Shown here: positions 12,267-23,515 of the stretch, piece after piece
Layout: each line of letters begins with the position of its first letter
Numbering within the stretch: the first letter of the stretch is position 1
Assembly (NCBI RefSeq): GCF_029852145.1
Contig: NC_079979.1
Location: 5,804,501-5,868,500, forward strand
Direction: 5' to 3'
Length of the DNA stretch: 64,000 nucleotides
Origin: Microplitis mediator
Taxonomy: Eukaryota; Arthropoda; Insecta; Hymenoptera; Braconidae
Notes under the pieces: model-generated
What the model was told of the DNA's origin: nothing
The model's input: the letters and a program-made list of their open reading frames with translations, nothing else
The model's database searches: none
Made by a program: the position numbers and the translations under genes

Positions 12267-12924
12267 ATTGCTACTCATGTTTTCTGGACAGTTATTGTGA
12301 ATGCCAGTACCAATATCAACATTTCCTCGCATTTTGCCATCTCGAGTCCACTGAAAGCCTTTTTTAATTCCCATCTCGTCAAAAATTAAAGCACAAATTA
12401 GTTTTTTATCATCTTTTTGTAGAGCTTCACTTTTTAATTTCAAAGTTCTTAAACATTCGTCTAAAAAACCTGGTTCTGCATCAATGCTGCTGTACCAAGA
12501 ACGAAGTACAGCCGGATGAGGAAGCGCGCATTCAAAATTTTCTCGGACATAATCATAAGCCGAAGGAGAATAAAAATGTAAAGTTAGCGCGAAGCATCGT
12601 AAGTTAGGGGATACTTGTCTTTACAATTTTTTTCAAGAAGAATGTTCTTATGCATGCGTGAAAAAACCTCCGCGGGAATATCTTTTAGGCCATTCAAAGT
12701 ATACGAACCCTCTTTGAGAAGAGTCTTCTCTGTCAGATGTTTAACAATCTGTTTCATTGAGGCGATTTTCTTCTTACTGCGTTTATGTTTTTGAGACAAA
12801 ACTTGATTATTGACTGTCAGCTGATGGAGTTTGCTTTTCGCTGCTATCAAATTGCTCTTCAGTTTTTCTGCAGTTCCCACATATGAATGATTGTGGTCAA
12901 TAATGCGACTGCTAGCTACTGCAT
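12267..12924 (-). pseudogene. P-element transposase, coiled coil and first catalytic segment
   Basis: The exon opens at 12924 after a T-rich acceptor. Its phase matches the upstream exon ending at 13494. It codes a basic coiled coil (LKSNLIAAKSKLHQL onward), then the P-element signature LHFYSPSAY, then LPHP and WYSS, then LIFDEMGIKKGFQW, which contains the first catalytic Asp (FDEM). A frameshift near 12620 separates the coiled coil from the LHFYSPSAY part, which lies in another frame than the first. The segment ends at the TATG duplication flanking the solo LTR. Confidence 0.8.
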
Positions 12925-13493
12925 CTAAAAAAAAAAAAAGAAATGAAATGATTTCATTTCAATTCTCATAACTTCTTTATTTTAACCAGTAATCTTGAAT
13001 AGCGGTTTCAAAACTTATTATTTATAAAATTACTAGTGTAATTGAAAATAGTGTACTGTTTAATGAAAAATTTTTATCGACAATTTTTTTTTATGCGGTA
13101 CTTCAAATTATATTATAATGTACACTGAGAAAATAAAATAATATTGTCCAAACAAGGATTTCTCGGTTCAAAAAATCCGTTACAAATATTTATTTCATTA
13201 TTTTTAATTATCAATTTCTTGAGATAAGAACATCAAATTTATTTTTGTTATTTTATGCTTTTGATATTATAGTATGGGTAAATAAAAGAATAGCTTCATT
13301 TACGTTAAATAAAAATTATTTCGATCAATTCTACGAATTCTTGAGACAAAATTATATATTCTTGAAAATAATCAAGAATACATGTTTTTGTATCGAGTAA
13401 ATATTCATAATAAAAGTATTTTTTTCCTCAGTGTGTTAGAAACTTTCAGATTTTATTAATAATGTACACAACGAAAAAATTACCTTTTTGTTT

Positions 13494-13651
13494 CTCGATT
13501 GGCATGCTTCGCAAAGGTAAACTAATGACAGTTATTTGACTATTCGGTGTCAGGGTTGTCAAAGATGTGGTTGCTGACAAAACAGTAGAATAACTATACG
13601 CTGCATCATTTATCGCTTGCAAAAAATTTTTGTTATCTTGCAATTTTGGTC
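13494..13651 (-). pseudogene. P-element transposase linker exon
   Basis: Acceptor TTTTTGTAG before 13651 and donor AAAAAG|GTAATT after 13494. It codes the linker between THAP and coiled coil (PKLQDNKNFLQAINDAA ... LRSMPIEKQK). Both splice phases agree with the neighbouring exons, with one base carried over at each junction. No stop is present. Confidence 0.7.
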
Positions 13652-13747
13652 CTACAAAAATAAATTGTAGAAAATGTTTTAGATTAAGAAGAATGTTACA
13701 ATAATATTTCATTATACTATATACATGAAAAAGTTAAAGGAATTTAC

Positions 13748-14010
13748 TTTTTTGTAAACAATCAGAATCTTGTTGATTCAGATTGTTGCTTTCCAATATC
13801 TGAGGTTAATTGTGATGTGAGTTCTCTTTGTGTCCATCAAAAATCGTTGGAATACTGCCTTTTCGCAAACGAAATAGTTGATCGCGAAAATCTAAGCACT
13901 GGCTTGAAAAATGTTGAGAACATAAATGATGATATTTGGATGGTTTCCAATTTGGCTCGTAGTTCATATTTTTGATCCAGAGTTGGAGAACTTTCTTATC
14001 TGCTGGAAAT
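13748..14010 (-). pseudogene. P-element THAP zinc-finger exon (second part)
   Basis: Acceptor TTAAAATAG before 14010. The translation starts FPADKK, then W, then LCSQHF (the C-x2-H pair of the C2CH zinc site), and ends in the THAP box RLRKGSIPT. A tail of Gln/Asn/Ser-rich sequence contains one in-frame TAA. Donor AAAAA|GTAAAT ends the exon at 13748. THAP fingers bind the transposon ends in this family. Confidence 0.75.
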
Positions 14011-14332
14011 CTATTTTAAATGTCAATATATGAGATTAGCAATGATTCATATGAGTGTATGTATGTTTAAGTTTATAATTTTTCATAATTATTTTACTTC
14101 TTCTTTTAAATAAAATTTTCTGTCAAGTCGTTCTATTTTTATATATATATATATATGTAGAGAACAAACTTTACATAAAATTTATAATTAACCCCGTGTT
14201 TTCTTGAAGCTGACAAATTTTTTGATAGAAATATTAAATTAAAACGACTTGAAAGAAAATTTTATTCAAATGAAGTAAAATAATTATGAAAAATTATAAC
14301 CTTTAATTTTTGTGGTACTTACTTATAAAAAG

Positions 14333-14388
14333 ATAAATCGCTTGATTTTGTATCTTTTTTTTTTACAAAACACGCACGATCGCAATTT
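14333..14388 (-). pseudogene. P-element THAP zinc-finger exon (first part)
   Basis: Codes NCDRAC (first two zinc Cys, C-x3-C) followed by a lysine run and SDLSFYK, then a donor TATAA|GTAAGT at 14333. Joined in phase to the exon at 14010 it gives a complete THAP order C-x3-C ... C-x2-H. No ATG lies directly upstream, so the true start has been lost or lies in a further exon. Confidence 0.6.
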
Positions 14389-14566
14389 TTCAGTTTTATA
14401 TATGAACTCAATTAAAAATTTCACTGTTTTTCACAATAATCACTTTGTTTCATAAATTTCACTTGCACAATAATAAACTTTTTGGACGAGAAACGTGAAC
14501 GATATGCTGCATCTGCGAGTATATTTTTTAGGTTAAATTTTAAAATAGCAGGTATGTTTACGGTTG

Positions 14567-14661
14567 AAAAATGACCATCCCTACTTCTAATAGCTACGTT
14601 CGCGCATGGGCCGTATGACATAATTTAGTTTTAGCCATTCATTTGGTGGCGCTAGTGTATG
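14567..14661. repeat. Right terminal inverted repeat of the P element
   Basis: Inverted partner of 7815-7909, with tip GGCGCTAGTGTATG. Weaker inverted similarity continues to 14705. Confidence 0.8.
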
Positions 14662-14705
14662 ATTCAAATATTTTCATTTCTTAGCTACAGGATGCTCTAT
14701 CCAGT

Positions 14706-14923
14706 TATACAGAGATCAGTGCTGCCTATGGTATCTGAACAGAAGTTGGAGGTATACTGGAAATGAATACAGAATTAGACAGCATAACTAGTACTTGAAT
14801 TTTTTAATGAAATGGCTACATAAGTTTGATGTATTAAACAAAATAATAATATAGTAAATTGAATATAATAAAAATAATTAGATATAAAAGAAAAATGCAA
14901 CTGGCTTAACGGCCTCAACGACT
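14706..14923. other. Short AT-rich segment between P element and gypsy A
   Basis: No gene. It could include the remains of the 3' LTR of gypsy A, but I could not match it to sequence beyond 20150. Confidence 0.35.
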
Positions 14924-15535
14924 TTAAAAGTCAAGCGCGGGTGGAGCGTCAGCACGCCCTCGGAAAATACGGCGAGTAAGACGGTAAGTGAGTCCGCCTT
15001 TGAGCGCTTGGGGAGCACGCCGAACAATTAACGGGCGTAGGGGCTGAAGGCCCGAACCATTTACTACGGCTGGAGCTGATGATGAGCAGAAGACTCCAGG
15101 ACGTCTAGGAGCAGGGAAAAAGACAGGGTGTACAACCCGATGATAGCGGGAATAACCAGTTTCAGGAACGGAGGGAAGGGGAACTAGGTCACCAACTCCC
15201 GGGACTGGGACTTCTAATATTTCCCGTAAGGAAGCTTCAATTTCCGCTATATCTTCAGTTTCCACAGCAGGTTCCTTCTGAGGAGATCTTGAACCCTCTA
15301 CTTCCATGGGTGGCACTGCAGGTTCCAGGTCGGGCAGTACTGGAAGTACTGGTTCTTCAAGTTCTGGGTTTTCCGGTATGGCCGCAGGCGCTATGGCCTG
15401 AATCGCGCGACGACGTGTCTTATACCGTGAAAGTTTCGTTTCGCGGTAAGCAGCGAAAGCGGCTTGCATGTGCCGCCAAGTTTTGTTTTGGGGAACGAAA
15501 CACCGATGTTGTAGCCATTGCCGAAACTAAATAAA
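14924..15535 (-). pseudogene. Gypsy A proline-rich tail frame
   Basis: An open frame rich in Pro, Glu and Arg (EEPVLPVLPDLEPAVPP region), preceded by RQWLQHRCFVPQNKTW in the same frame and by an acceptor-like TTATTTAG near 15530. It sits where the C-terminus of Pol, or a separate spliced ORF3, would be. It has no transmembrane or envelope features that I can see. Assigning it to the Pol C-terminus is an inference from position. Base composition is clearly GC-richer than its surroundings. Confidence 0.4.
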
Positions 15536-15545
15536 GAAAATAAGT

Positions 15546-16870
15546 CTAAGTGAATTTAAAATGGTACCAATTTGCCATACCACAGAACCGAAGAACTTGT
15601 TTTCGATTTACCGGACGTGGATATTGAACAATTGGCGCTATCTTTTCAGGATCAGGCCTCAATCTTTCCTGGTCTACAATAAAGCCCAAAAACTTTACTT
15701 CAGACCGAGCGAACTTACATTTAACGGGATTAATGGTGAGACCTGCTTCCCGGAATATCTCAAAGACTAGCGACAAGATCTCCTTATTTTCTTGATAATT
15801 TTCACTGATTATTACCCAATCATGCAAATAAGCGAAAACTTTATCTGACCAGATCCTAGGTAAATTCCGCTCTACAAGACGTTGAGTAAAACGTTCTTTT
15901 AATTTATCCATTGCTTACTGGAACGTCCCAGGGGCTCCAGACAGACCATACGGCATCCTCACCCATTCAAAGTGTCCAAGACCTTCAACCGAAAAAGCTG
16001 TTAGCGGAATAGACGACTCTTCTATAAGAATTTGATGAAATGCCTCCTTCAGGTCCATAGTACTAATGTACACGGCACCATGAAGAGCACTTAAAATTCT
16101 CAACATGTTTGGAAGAGAATGAGTTGGAACAATAGACAATCGATTTATTGGTCTGTAATCAACGCAAAATCTCAGTTCCCCATTAGCTTTTGGTACCATA
16201 ACTGGTGAACATGACCACGGACTGTTACTTTCCCGGACATACCCCTTTTCCAGCAGGTCTTTTACCTGACGAGTTAACTCAGCTGAGATAACCGGACTTC
16301 GACGATATGGACGAATATTAACCGGCTTGACACCAGGAAGGACAACAATCGAATGCTGAACCAGATCTGTTAAACCCTGATTTGGTATCGCCTGAAATTT
16401 CCCAATCTCAGATTGGATGAACTGATCCAAATCCTCCTTCTCGTCAGATATTAAACCCGCACACAAAACACGAGATTCTTTGCAATTAATAGACTCGAAT
16501 GGATGCAACTCTGTACTGGCCCCAAAACCAAAAGCCAAAGCAAAATCCATCCCAAGAATGATTGAATGACTGAGACCATCCATTACGCTCAGGTACTGTT
16601 CGCCTGCTACAGATCCAATCTGAATAACAAATGGAGCACCTCCATTTGTTTTACATAGAGTATGGTTTGCTAATAATACCCCACGACGTTGAGTATCATC
16701 AGACAGGAGTTCACCAGTACTTAGTTCATAAATTTTTTCATAAACCTTAGAATTTATATACGAGCGTTCGCTTCCCGTATCTAAAAGACCGTTTAATTGA
16801 ACTCCGAATACCCAAACCGAAGTAGGAATTCTAGCTGTTATTATAGGTGGACCAGGTCCGGTACCTGTTA
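15546..16870 (-). pseudogene. Gypsy A protease and reverse transcriptase
   Basis: The frame first gives a retropepsin (LLDTGSERSYI active site, later SIILGMDFA), then reverse transcriptase: VMVPKANGELRFCVDYR, YISTMDLKEAFHQI, and RMPYGLSGAPGTFQ. A single in-frame TAA lies at about 15912 between GTFQ and MDKLKER, and the frame then continues. The polymerase motif that should read Y-L-D-D is YLHD here, so one metal-binding Asp is lost. The domain stops at GMANWYHFKF, just after the thumb region, with RNase H absent. Cytoplasmic reverse transcription was its original role. This copy is inactive. Confidence 0.8.
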
Positions 16871-16913
16871 GAAATACTCTACGATACGCAAGACGGTTTT
16901 TTATTCGAGCTGG

Positions 16914-18140
16914 TTAAGGACGATTTCTCAACACGGATGGTAAAAAGGACGCTCGAGAAGATGATTGTTCAGCTAAAGTATCGAACGAGGAAGACGTATC
17001 AGGGGTTTGCCCTGTTTTTAAATCATCTGACTCGAAACCCGCATCAAATTCTTCGTCTTTGATGTCCTCTTCTATCTCAGAATCACTTTCGTGATCAGAA
17101 GAAAGAGGTTCAAGTCCACAAAGATACGGAGCGTCTACAAAGTCAATTTGACTTTTTTCTTCGAATTCGTCAGGACCGACAGAAATTATTTCCGGACATT
17201 TACTAGGCAATTTTAGTCCTTCCAGAGCATGAAAGAGATGATTTAAAACAAATGTATATTCATCATCACCGACCTTATCTAAAAGTTTTTTTACTTCATT
17301 ATCATTTAATATAAAATTTTTAAAATCATTGTCCGGTAAAAATTGGTTTAAATAATTGAAAGAATTGCCATGAACTAGATTGAAATCTATTGATAATTTC
17401 GAGTTATCTAAGGGCCCCTTCACTAATCCCAAAGTTCCCTTAGAACAATCTAAGTCAAAAAGTTTTAAAATATTTTCTTTATTAATAAATATATTACTAT
17501 CACTAATATCACAGATTTCTTTAGTACCATCCTCCAAATCTAAATCTTCAGGACTCACGACGCAACCCAGCCCCGTGACCCCAGAATCCCCAACCTGAGT
17601 ATTCACGCCAGAGTCATCAGATACGGATACATCATCCGCACCGGCGTCCCTAATGCAAACATCTGCATCAGGAGCATCAGCAACAAACACTCCGTTTGTG
17701 CCGGCATCCCCGATGCAAACATTTACACCAGAGGCATCAGCGACAGATGACCCACCTGCACCGGCATCCCTAACGCGAACACACACGTCAGAGGCATCAA
17801 CATCACGCGACCGCGAAACGTCGGTAATTTTTTTAAATTCTCCTACCTTTACCCCTACCCCTACTCTATCGTCAACACTAACATTAACACTAATCTTATC
17901 GCTAGACTTCCCCTTGTTCTGACTACTTTCCTTTCTCCCTTGAAATTTATTTCCCAATTTATTAATAAACAATTTTAACTCACATGATTTTACTGGACGG
18001 TACTGACAAATATTATTTAAATTACTAGAACTTTTCTTTCGAAAATCAATAAATTGTTGATAATTTATTCTACGTTGAATTTGCTGAAGGCTGAATTTCC
18101 TTTTATTTGATTTTAATTTTACAAATTCATTTTCTGGCAC
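16914..18140 (-). pseudogene. Gypsy A acidic linker frame with 20-residue repeats
   Basis: A 408-residue open frame between the Gag zinc knuckles and the protease. The N-terminal part is basic. The middle carries about four copies of a 20-residue unit (RDAG..SVADASGVNVCI type), matching a 60-bp DNA repeat at about 17570-17815. The C-terminal part is strongly acidic (DEFEEK, DSEIEEDIKDEE). No enzymatic domain is recognised. It is probably the Gag-Pol connecting region of this family. Confidence 0.45.
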
Positions 18141-18226
18141 CCCCGGGTTACTTACGTTCCCACCCTTATCCGACGGAGATGTTATTCGAAAGGGTGTTAA
18201 TCGTTTTTTGAATTAGAATTCGAGAT

Positions 18227-20022
18227 TTGAGATACAGGTTGATCTACCTGAAGATATTAGACGGCAGTTGTTGCCGGGTTAGATGTATTACCCGTTTCCG
18301 TTTGATACATTCTACACACGTTTCTGGTATGTCCGGGCTGTTGACAAAGATTACAAACATCAACTCTTGGGTTAACGCATACATCACAAGTATGCCCGAT
18401 TTGCCCACAATTATGACACGTACGCGGATATTTATGTTGAGGAGCCGACCAGGGTAGATTATGAACTGGTGCAGGTACAGCAGCAGGTAATGGAGCCAGA
18501 GTATTATTTGATGGAACTGGTGGTTGAGACGGAATTATATCAGGATCTGGTAATTGAGGAAATTGTTGAGGATTTGGATAATAAGGGTAAGGGTAATAAT
18601 ATGAAGGAGGGATAGGGTATTGAGGCTGCTGTGTACCTGACGACTGAGTAGGTGGCGCGAGAAGTTGTACCGGCGTTTTAGGAATCGCTCTATCTTCTTT
18701 AACTTAAACATTAAAATGCGGACGAGGTCGCAACTCGCTATTACGCCAGGTTCTTTGATTAGAACCTGAATTAGCACAAACTGTAATATTACCTTCCTCA
18801 TCCTGGATGACCTCTTCAATAACTAAGGACTGGCCATCCTCATCAGTGTTTAGAGACAACTAAGCCCCTTGTAACGCGGTCAAGCGTGTCTTTTCACGCG
18901 GTTTTGGAAATTTACTCGAACCCGAATCACCAAAAACTCGATGACTTTGCTCCAACGCTTGAGTTGCTTCCCGGATAGCAGCGTGCAAGCCATCATATGT
19001 AGTCACCGACCGTGCAAATACCAGGTTCCTCAATTCTCCCTGAAGATGATTACGGATTGTAGTGACTTGCTCAAACTCGGACGGTGGTCTACACATGAGA
19101 CGATACATCTGCTGCATCCTGAAAACAAACTCAGATGGAGATTCATTGTCTTTTGGGCGCATTTGAACTAGTTCCATTACTACCTGCTGGTCCGTTCTTA
19201 CTGAACCATTTGTATCCAATAATTCCTCTCGAAACTGATTATAACCAACCCACCTCGAATAATTTACGTCATACCAATATGCCACCTGACCCACCAACAA
19301 ATGACCTACTAATCGCAAAACTTCATCATCTGACCACCTCTGTCTCGACGCTTTAGCTTCGACTGATAAAAGAAATTGATCCGCACTGAGTTCACTTTGC
19401 GGAAATCTCAACTGCCAAACTTTGAGTTCGTACATAATATCTTTCCATCTGCGTTCCGACATTGCTCGATTATCCATAGTTGGAATAGAATTACGCGAGG
19501 CAATAGGCTAATTTGATAAATTATTAAAACCGTTATTATAGCGATTAAGACTAGCAGGATCAATAAACTGACCCTAACGAGAAAATCTCGGTCCAGGAAA
19601 ATTTCCTGATGGCAGGTCATGACTTGCTGATGTTATTTGACGATTATCATTATGCAAAATACGAGATGAACCATTTCCCCCCCCCCACCAAGACCGAGAA
19701 CTACCGGGTTCACGGTACTGACAGTCTGACGAGGGTCTCTCACATTTTGTATAATTGTTTCTTGATTAACCGACAATCTATTAAAAATTGATTCCAGGTT
19801 ATTCAAAGCCTGAGTGTTTGTTCGATTAACAGCGCTCTGAGCAGCTATCAAGTTCATCAAAAGATCCATCCTCTCCTCGACGGAAGCCAATACTGGGTTA
19901 GCCCCAGGAAAAGCGTTATTGTCGACCGTATCGACAGAGGGCTGGCTTACATCAGCTCTCATATTAGTATTTCTATGTTGGTTATAATTACCCGGGTTTC
20001 CAGAAATATTTCTTGAGTCCAA
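18227..20022 (-). pseudogene. Gypsy A Gag
   Basis: Read 5' to 3' on the minus strand, 19633-20022 gives an N-terminal Asn-rich part. Then 18860-19477 gives a capsid domain of the retrotransposon gag type (KVWQLRFPQSE, then AYWYDV, then MRPKDNESPSEFVFRMQQMY). A Pro/Tyr/Gln-rich stretch follows at 18535-18850. Two CCHC knuckles lie at about 18330-18430 (CHNCGQIGHTCDVC and CNLCQQPGHTRNVC). The pieces are in different frames, or separated by stops, so the gene is broken in several places. The product would have formed the virus-like particle. Confidence 0.75.
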
Positions 20023-20150
20023 GTAACTCGATGGATTACTTGAATTGTTATTAATATTATTTACAGGCCGTGAAAAATTATTTAATCCTAAACTCGGGTC
20101 TGGATTTGAATTATTACTATTTGCATTGTTATTAATGCTACCAAAACTTT

Positions 20151-21135
20151 CTAAATTATCTAAATTAAATCCAAAAGTACTTCAAGGATTATTTAGTCTT
20201 AGTGCAGTAAAATGATTCATATTGTTTCTGACATCAAATGGTAAAAGCTGAGTTCAATTGATTGCGCTCCGTTATATAGACGTGCCGACGCACCGTCCCA
20301 CGTGATATTACCTGAGATCGAGTGCTGGCGGAGGCGTACGAAGCAACTTCGTAACAAAGTTTATTTAAAATTTTAAATAAATTTTGATGTTATTTGGACT
20401 AGTCAATACTAGAAGAAAATGCGGAGAGATCAAGTGATTTGATAATTTAATTTAAAGTCAACGATTCGTCGATGTAAAGGTTATCAGGGTGGTGACACAT
20501 GACTTCATAAAGAAAAACGGAAGAACATCACGCGGCATTATTTGAAGGTGGTACTGCTTCGGTTTCAAGCATTGGGGAGCTTATCATGGCCCAATTGATA
20601 GCTCGATTTATTAGCTAGTTTATGATTTCTTCATAAATGATAAAAAAAGAATGTACGATGTTTTCTTTCTACATCAACAAATTCTGACCACTCATCTGAC
20701 TTTTGATATGTTTACTTTTTAATTTATAATTTTTCTTTTATTTGTTTAATTATACGTCATTTCGTATTTTGAGATGTTACGCCGTAACAAAGAAAATTGT
20801 TTTTTTTTGTTATTTTTACAGGATTTATTTGCATTAAATATCACGAGTTAATTAGGGTCAAACTTGAATTCATAGTAAATTTAACTATTACTTAACATCT
20901 CCGGCAAAACAACCCATGTAAAGATTTCCATAACAAATTTCTGGTCAAAACACTGATCATAAGAATCTTTTGATTGATACTGCATGTATCAGTACTAATT
21001 TTACGGAAGTATCTTGCGAAAGACTCCTAGTGGTCTAGGTATTTATATACCTATTAATTTTTCATAGGATATTAATACAAGATTTTGAAATGAAAATATT
21101 GTAGGATCTGTACAGGTTATCGTATGAAAAAAAAA
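20151..21135. other. Non-coding, possibly 5' leader/LTR remains of gypsy A
   Basis: No gene. A short palindrome GTACGAAG...CTTCGTAAC lies near 20338-20360. The rest is AT-rich. Confidence 0.35.
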
Positions 21136-21490
21136 TTAAAGATGTCTTTCTCAAAATGTGTTAGCAAAGTCACTTTCGCGGATCTTGAGCGAATCTTGCA
21201 CCACAAATTACTGGTAGACACTAACGCATATCTTGCGTTAGATCTGCGCCAGAAGTGTCATATTACACTATCTATATATATCACTGCTATCTCTGTGGCT
21301 TTACCTCAGGATCATGTATCATATGCCAATGGAGGGGATAAAGTGACAGAGATAGAAGTGAGACAGACAGTGCAATATGACACTTCTGGAACAGATCTGG
21401 CGCAAGATATACGTTGGTATATGCAAATAAATTCTGGTGCACGATTAGCTCATGTCAATGTAGCAATGCACTTTGAGAAGATATCTTTAA
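21136..21490. repeat. Imperfect inverted repeat (about 160-bp arms)
   Basis: The arms at about 21136-21305 and 21330-21490 are diverged reverse complements. They share AGAAGTGTCATATT and CTTGCGCCAGATCTG-like blocks and flank a loop of about 30 bases. The 132-residue open frame 21124-21522 runs across both arms and is best explained as a by-product. No database-like domain is visible. Confidence 0.75.
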
Positions 21491-22555
21491 TATTCTTGAC
21501 CATTTCTTCTAGTACAACATAACGCGAAATTTTTTTTTATTTAAGTCTTGGACAAGGCTTGCAATTTAAAACTTCGTATCAGTATCTGCACAAATATCCA
21601 TGGCTATATTAAGACGTAAACAACTAGTGTACTGGTGATCAGGCTTGGACAAGATTGCTATAAGACTTTTATATGGAAATTAGACTTATCACAAAATGTT
21701 ACGAAGTCTATTATGTAGATTATTTGATTATATTCCACAAATGATCTCTGTTTAACTTTTCATAAAAAGGAGTGAGAGATGAGCGGGATCTGGTAGGCGG
21801 GAATCGGTTTAATTATTCAATGATGGCGTTAAGGAGGTTCACGTGTTTCTAATGGTTTCCGTAATTCCAATTTTACGATTCGAAATTTTACAATTGTGTC
21901 GATAAATATATCATACGTCTACTGTTAAAATCATTCGAGGATTTACTGTATAGTAATTAAAAAAAAAATTTTTAGAGAATTTTTTTTTTAATATATAGAA
22001 CGACTCCACAAAGTTTGAACTAAATCGACGAGGGTCGCCCCGTAAAAATAATTTTATGCTACGTCCAGCTAAAATGCTGAACGTTGTATTTTATTAACAA
22101 TTTCTGTTCTATTTATTAAAATTGAGCCGACGACCAGATTTCATTTTTTTATTATCATTTTTATGTTTCGATAATATTCAGTGATAAGACATGACGAATG
22201 TAAAATGCTTTTAAGGGATTTAGACTTGTTTTCTTTGACATTTTTTTTGAAATGCTAGAGCAAACACCTAAATGTAATTATAATGACCCCTCAGGCAATT
22301 GTAAAGGCCCAAAGGCCAGCTGAAAACACTTTTCGTAGAAACCCAAAAATATTTTTATCAAAAAAGTGTACGTGGAATATATTTTTAGTTATAAATAAAA
22401 ATAATCTTAATCCCTCACTTTATCTTTGAGTGCACTTTTGTCGAGACATCTTGGCATCACAAAACAAATAGAAAAATCAAATTTTAATGACGAAATAGTC
22501 ATTAAATAAAATTTAATAATTTAAAATAATTAAAAAATATTCAAACGTCAATTAA
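21491..22555. other. AT-rich intergenic/intronic sequence
   Basis: No gene or recognisable repeat unit seen. Confidence 0.4.
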
Positions 22556-23050
22556 AAAAATAATTAACAATCGAATAAATAATTTTTAAAACGAAATATT
22601 CAAATAATGACATTCTAAAAAAAAAATAATTAATAACCAAATAAATAATTTCTAAAACGTAATATTTCTTAGATTTAAATATTAAAAGAATAACTAATAC
22701 TCAAATAAATAGAGTCGGCTGCCAGCCACCTATTTCAAATTTAAATTAGGATTTAATTGACTAACAAAAATAGTAGAAAACTTATAACAATAAATGAATA
22801 AAATAGGCTCAACGCCAATCAAAAAAACATAACGTTAACTAAAATTGATATTCTAAAGTTAACCAATCATAATATTACAAAGTATAATAAACAAAATTAA
22901 AAAAAAACGTTAATTATAAATAAATTTAAACGACAAATAAATAATATAGGCTCAACGCCAATCAAAAAAATATAATGTTAATTAAAATTAATATTTTAAG
23001 TTAACAAATCATAATATTACAAAGAATAATAAATAAATTTAAACGTTTAA
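22556..23050. repeat. AT-rich tandem duplications (66-bp and 143-bp units)
   Basis: A unit beginning AAATAATTAA occurs at about 22556 and 22622. A 143-bp unit beginning ATAGGCTCAACGCCAATC occurs at 22803 and 22946. The phrase AGAGTCGGCT...AGCCACCTA at 22709 recurs at about 23780, about 1.07 kb away. Confidence 0.75.
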
Positions 23051-23253
23051 ATTAAAAATATTGTTATAAGTAAAAAAATTGTACATGTGGATGGATGTGT
23101 GGGTGCACACGCACATAGGCCAACATAGGGGTGTGCTCTTACCGCTTTCCTAAGGTGAAAATCTTAGAGAAAGGGAAAGGACCCATAGGAACTGTGTTCC
23201 GATTGGACACATTTTCCCCCAAACAATAGACGAAATAGGATTCGATAAGAAAT

Positions 23254-23264
23254 TATAAAAAGGG
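23254..23264 (+). promoter_or_regulatory. TATA box upstream of a hairpin array
   Basis: TATAAAAAGGG about 110 bases before the hairpin array, the same motif as at 6876. This is probably an LTR or transposon promoter. No downstream coding frame is attached. Confidence 0.4.
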
Positions 23265-23361
23265 TCGTTAAACAAAAAATAGTTAGTCCCGGACAAGAGG
23301 TCCATTGAGGCAGTGAAGTTCAAGTCACAGTGTCTTCACAAAAATTAAGTTACACTAGCTC

Positions 23362-23515
23362 GGTACTAGTTCAATTTTATACAAGTGTTCTCACACTTAA
23401 ATTTTATTTACGCTCGTTTCGTACTAGTTCAGTTCTATATACAGCGTCCTCACGCTAATTTTCTCACTAGTTCCGTACTAGTTTATATTATACAAGTGTC
23501 CGCACACTTACATTA
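23362..23515. repeat. Second tandem hairpin array (51-60-bp units)
   Basis: Units begin at a GTACTAGTT phrase (about 23364, 23421 and 23475). Each carries a hairpin with a four-base loop: AAGTGT-TCTC-ACACTT (23383-23398), AGCGT-CCTC-ACGCT (23443-23456) and AAGTGT-CCGC-ACACTT (23494-23509). The middle stem differs by paired changes. Confidence 0.8.

Larger units (their letters stand above)
7815..14661 (-). mobile_element. P-element-type DNA transposon with long inverted repeats
   Basis: Ends are imperfect inverted repeats of about 95 bp beginning CATACACTAGCGCC (7815-7909 and 14567-14661). Weaker inverted similarity extends outward to about 7762 and 14705 (ACTGGATA...GCATCC). Between them lies a minus-strand transposase with all P-element parts in order: THAP zinc finger, coiled coil, RNase-H-like catalytic domain, insertion domain and C-terminal domain. 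The exons are spliced. A clear 8-bp target duplication, expected for P elements, was not found at either candidate boundary. The element is dead: it has an in-frame stop in the THAP exon, a frameshift near 12620, a 1-kb solo LTR insertion, and a frame break near 10150. Confidence 0.8.
14924..20150 (-). mobile_element. Decayed Ty3/gypsy-type retrotransposon A
   Basis: On the minus strand, in order: Gag with a retrotransposon capsid domain and two CCHC knuckles, a low-complexity acidic linker, an aspartic protease with LLDTGS, reverse transcriptase, and a proline-rich tail frame. RNase H and integrase are missing between the reverse transcriptase (ends about 15546) and the tail (about 15535), so an internal deletion is inferred. 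Several stops and a changed catalytic motif make it non-functional. No LTR pair was recognised, so the true ends are unknown. Confidence 0.75.

Noticed and set aside
9464..14388. Domesticated (host-adopted) THAP transposase
   Set aside because: In-frame stops, frameshifts and a 1-kb insertion in the catalytic domain, together with recognisable TIRs, indicate a dead transposon.
14924..15535. Envelope gene for gypsy A
   Set aside because: The frame is Pro/Glu-rich without signal peptide, transmembrane segment or furin-like site.
14924..20150. An LTR pair for gypsy A
   Set aside because: I compared 14706-14923 and 7321-7761 with 20280-20620 and found no convincing shared sequence.
21124..21522. 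132-residue + strand frame as a gene
   Set aside because: Runs across both arms of an inverted repeat and has no recognisable domain.
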